NCBI RefSeq assembly: GCF_024666595.1
Contig: NZ_CP088296.1
Location: forward strand, 1,612,001 to 1,676,000
Reading direction: 5' to 3'
DNA length: 64,000 nucleotides
DNA from: Sphingomonas sp. J315
Lineage (GTDB): Bacteria > Pseudomonadota > Alphaproteobacteria > Sphingomonadales > Sphingomonadaceae
Position numbers and translations under genes: made by a program. The notes under the pieces are model-generated. The model was not told the origin of the DNA, searched no databases, and saw only the letters and a program-made list of their open reading frames with translations. Positions within the stretch are counted from its first letter, which is position 1; the number at the start of each line of letters is the position of its first letter. This document shows, one piece after another, positions 62,534-64,000 of the stretch.

Positions 62534-62959
62534 ATGACCCGCACCGTCCATATCGTCGACCCCGCCAGCACCGACATCGACGCCGCGCGCAACATCGCGC
62601 TGTCGGGCGAACTCGCCAGCTACGCCCGCGCCGCACAGGACCCGCTGGCGATGGTCGAGGCGGCCAAGCTTCTCGCCACCCTACCCCGCAGCGTCTTCGC
62701 CCCCGGCGCGACCACCGCCGCCGCGCTCTATGCCGAAGCCCGCCTGCTCGCCCGCAGCGACCCCGCAATGCTCGCCGAGATCGACGCGGTCCAATATGGC
62801 TATGCCCGCCCTGCCCGCGGCAATTGCTACGCCGCGGAAAGCTGGGTCGTCGGCTATCGCGGCAACGGGATCGGCCTGACCGCCAACCCCGCGCCGCAGG
62901 TCCGCTTCCGCGTCGGCGCGCCGGTGTGGAACGGCCCTCACCCTGCCAAGGCCGCCTGA
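62534..62959 (+). CDS. Hypothetical 141-aa protein sharing a motif with the next gene
   Basis: ATG 62534 follows AGGAGGCCC. No signal peptide is evident. A helical N-terminal half ends in AEARLLARSDPAMLAEIDAV, and a C-terminal part (GNCYAAESWVVGYRGNGIG, then PQVRFRVGAPVW) looks beta-rich. The AEAR-LA-DP-LAE pattern recurs in the next protein, suggesting related or interacting proteins. No family recognised. Confidence 0.6.
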   Translation: MTRTVHIVDPASTDIDAARNIALSGELASYARAAQDPLAMVEAAKLLATLPRSVFAPGATTAAALYAEARLLARSDPAMLAEIDAVQYGYARPARGNCYAAESWVVGYRGNGIGLTANPAPQVRFRVGAPVWNGPHPAKAA

Positions 62960-62962
62960 CCG

Positions 62963-63433
62963 ATGCGCGCCGCCCTCCGCCTGATCGCCCTCGCGCTCGC
63001 TGTCGCCGCGCTGCCCGTTCGTGGCGAAGATCGTCCACACGCGGTCACCGGGGCGGAGATGCGCGCGGAGGCCCGCGCCCTGGCAGCAGGCGACCCCCGC
63101 CTGCTTGCCGAGGTCGAAGCGGCGGACGCCGAAGCCGAACGCGGCGTGCTCGGTGCCGGTCCCAGCTCGATCCGCCAGACCGTCCCCGCCGGGGCGACCT
63201 GGTCGCTCCCCATCACCCGCAGCGCCGACGCCGCCGCGACCATCGCCGTCCGCCGCATCGGCGCGAGCCCGGTGGCGCTCACCATCCTCGACAGCGCCGG
63301 TCGCCAGCTTTGTACCGACAGCAGCACGGGTGCGCTGCTCACCTGTCGCATCCCCGCCGGCGGCGGCCCGCTCGTCGCGCGCGTCGCCAATCGCGGGGCT
63401 GCCGCCACCGACGTGCTGCTGGTGATGAACTGA
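62963..63433 (+). CDS. Hypothetical exported protein with PPC-like C-terminal domain
   Basis: A 156-residue protein starting three bases after the previous gene. A signal peptide (LRLIALALAVAALPVRGE) is followed by the shared helix AEARALAAGDPRLLAEVEAA. A beta-rich domain follows (RQTVPAGATWSLPITRSADA, SPVALTILDSAGRQL, ending DVLLVMN) resembling bacterial pre-peptidase C-terminal domains. Two Cys may form a disulfide. Probably exported, possibly pairing with the cytoplasmic neighbour in an unknown role. Confidence 0.65.
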   Translation: MRAALRLIALALAVAALPVRGEDRPHAVTGAEMRAEARALAAGDPRLLAEVEAADAEAERGVLGAGPSSIRQTVPAGATWSLPITRSADAAATIAVRRIGASPVALTILDSAGRQLCTDSSTGALLTCRIPAGGGPLVARVANRGAAATDVLLVMN

Positions 63434-63437
63434 GGGT

Positions 63438-63916
63438 TCACGGCAAGCGGTAGTGATCCGCCAGCCGGTCGAGCGCCAGCGTCAGCACCAGCCGCCCGGC
63501 CCGCGCGGGCCAGGCCAGCGCCTTTTCAGCCACCGGCACGCTCTCCCCGGCGCAAATCACCCGCCACAATATATCCGCCAGGCCCCGCCCCGCTGCCGCA
63601 ATCGCCGCATCGAACCGCCGTTTCGCTGCGATCTGCACCTGCGTTGGATCGAGCGCTGCACCCGGCAGCCCGCCGCGTCGCGCCGCCGGGGCCGCGTCCC
63701 ATCGCATCGTCACGCGCGGCCCCAGCGCCGCCATCTCATAATCGTCGCGCAGCCGCTCCCCGCCTCGAACTGACGCGCATCGACCATCCCGCGCGCGCGC
63801 AGCCACGCCAGCGGCGATTCAGCGTCGTTGACCGACACCCGCCGTCCGCTCCGCCGCGCCGGGGCATTCCGGATTACATGCCCATCCTCGATCGTCCGCT
63901 CGACCAGCTCACGCAT
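63438..63916 (-). pseudogene. DUF6456-like protein, frameshifted as read
   Basis: The N-terminal part (MRELVERTIEDGHVIRNAP, ESPLAWLRARGMVDARQFEA) and the rest (GERLRDDYEMAALGPRVTMR to the end ALDRLADHYRLP) are in different frames, joined at a run of four C on the plus strand (63758-63761) where five would restore the frame. Corrected length is about 159 residues. GERLRDDYE and AAGRGLADILWRVICAGES match DUF6456-type proteins, a conserved alphaproteobacterial group of unknown function. I chose ATG 63916 for its GGAGTCAGGA upstream; GTG 63988 is possible. Confidence 0.7.
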
Positions 63917-64000
63917 TCCTGACTCCCTCATCGCCTGCAGAATCGGGCTTGCCACGACGTCACGCTTGTAGGAAAGTGATTTAACCACATCGGTTAGATG

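Overview
The window looks like the chromosome of a Sphingomonas-like alphaproteobacterium. It is GC-rich throughout and carries a carotenoid cluster crtY-crtI-crtB, the alphaproteobacterial cell-cycle regulator SciP, an FzlA-like glutathione-transferase-fold protein, a DUF2793 protein and remnants of a gene transfer agent (GTA) cluster. This assignment is inference from gene content and protein motifs; no database search was run.

Layout. Bases 1-3726 are the right end of an integrated element: a 5'-truncated thioredoxin-reductase-like gene, a run of very small genes, a winged-helix regulator and a tyrosine integrase that abuts the 3' end of a tRNA-Ser(GGA). Core chromosome follows: a cyclophilin; a four-gene Mla-type lipid transport operon; a HAD phosphatase; a DUF445 protein; an RND efflux pump with its adaptor; two GlsB-type stress membrane proteins and a SIMPL protein; sciP; mnmA; a secreted Gly/Ser-rich protein; a subtilisin-like protease divergent from an ECF sigma/anti-sigma pair; a CDF metal exporter; pdxH; an NDUFA9-like protein; uppP; gltD-gltB; the FzlA-like protein and an SDR; a class A penicillin-binding protein; an S9 peptidase; a serine hydrolase; an HNH nuclease.

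From 40.3 to 44.5 kb lies crtY-crtI-LOG-crtB, with start/stop overlaps throughout, so probably one transcript. It is followed by an Atm1-type ABC exporter, dihydroorotase, a YgfZ-type folate-binding protein, a PhyH-type dioxygenase and an OmpA-family protein. Bases 51.5-56.9 kb hold a decayed GTA locus on the minus strand: terminase small subunit, terminase large subunit, a chimera joining the start of a portal gene to the tail of a gp15-like gene, and DUF2793. NRDE, spermidine-synthase-like and hypothetical genes sit inside it. The right end has a DUF6491-like protein, an AT-richer hypothetical, dapF, a DUF2339 membrane protein, two small proteins sharing a motif, and a DUF6456-like gene.

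Two whole-window observations stand out. First, at least nine otherwise normal genes are interrupted by a single-base indel, mostly in short G or C runs, including genes expected to be needed (class A PBP, RND pump, CrtI, OmpA). This looks more like residual sequencing error than pseudogenisation. Second, several convergent gene ends are filled by long palindromic intergenic elements of at least three families. I found no convincing new defence or effector system. The best leads are the small-gene cargo of the tRNA-Ser element, the sigma factor/protease locus, the GTA deletion chimera and the motif-sharing pair at the right end.
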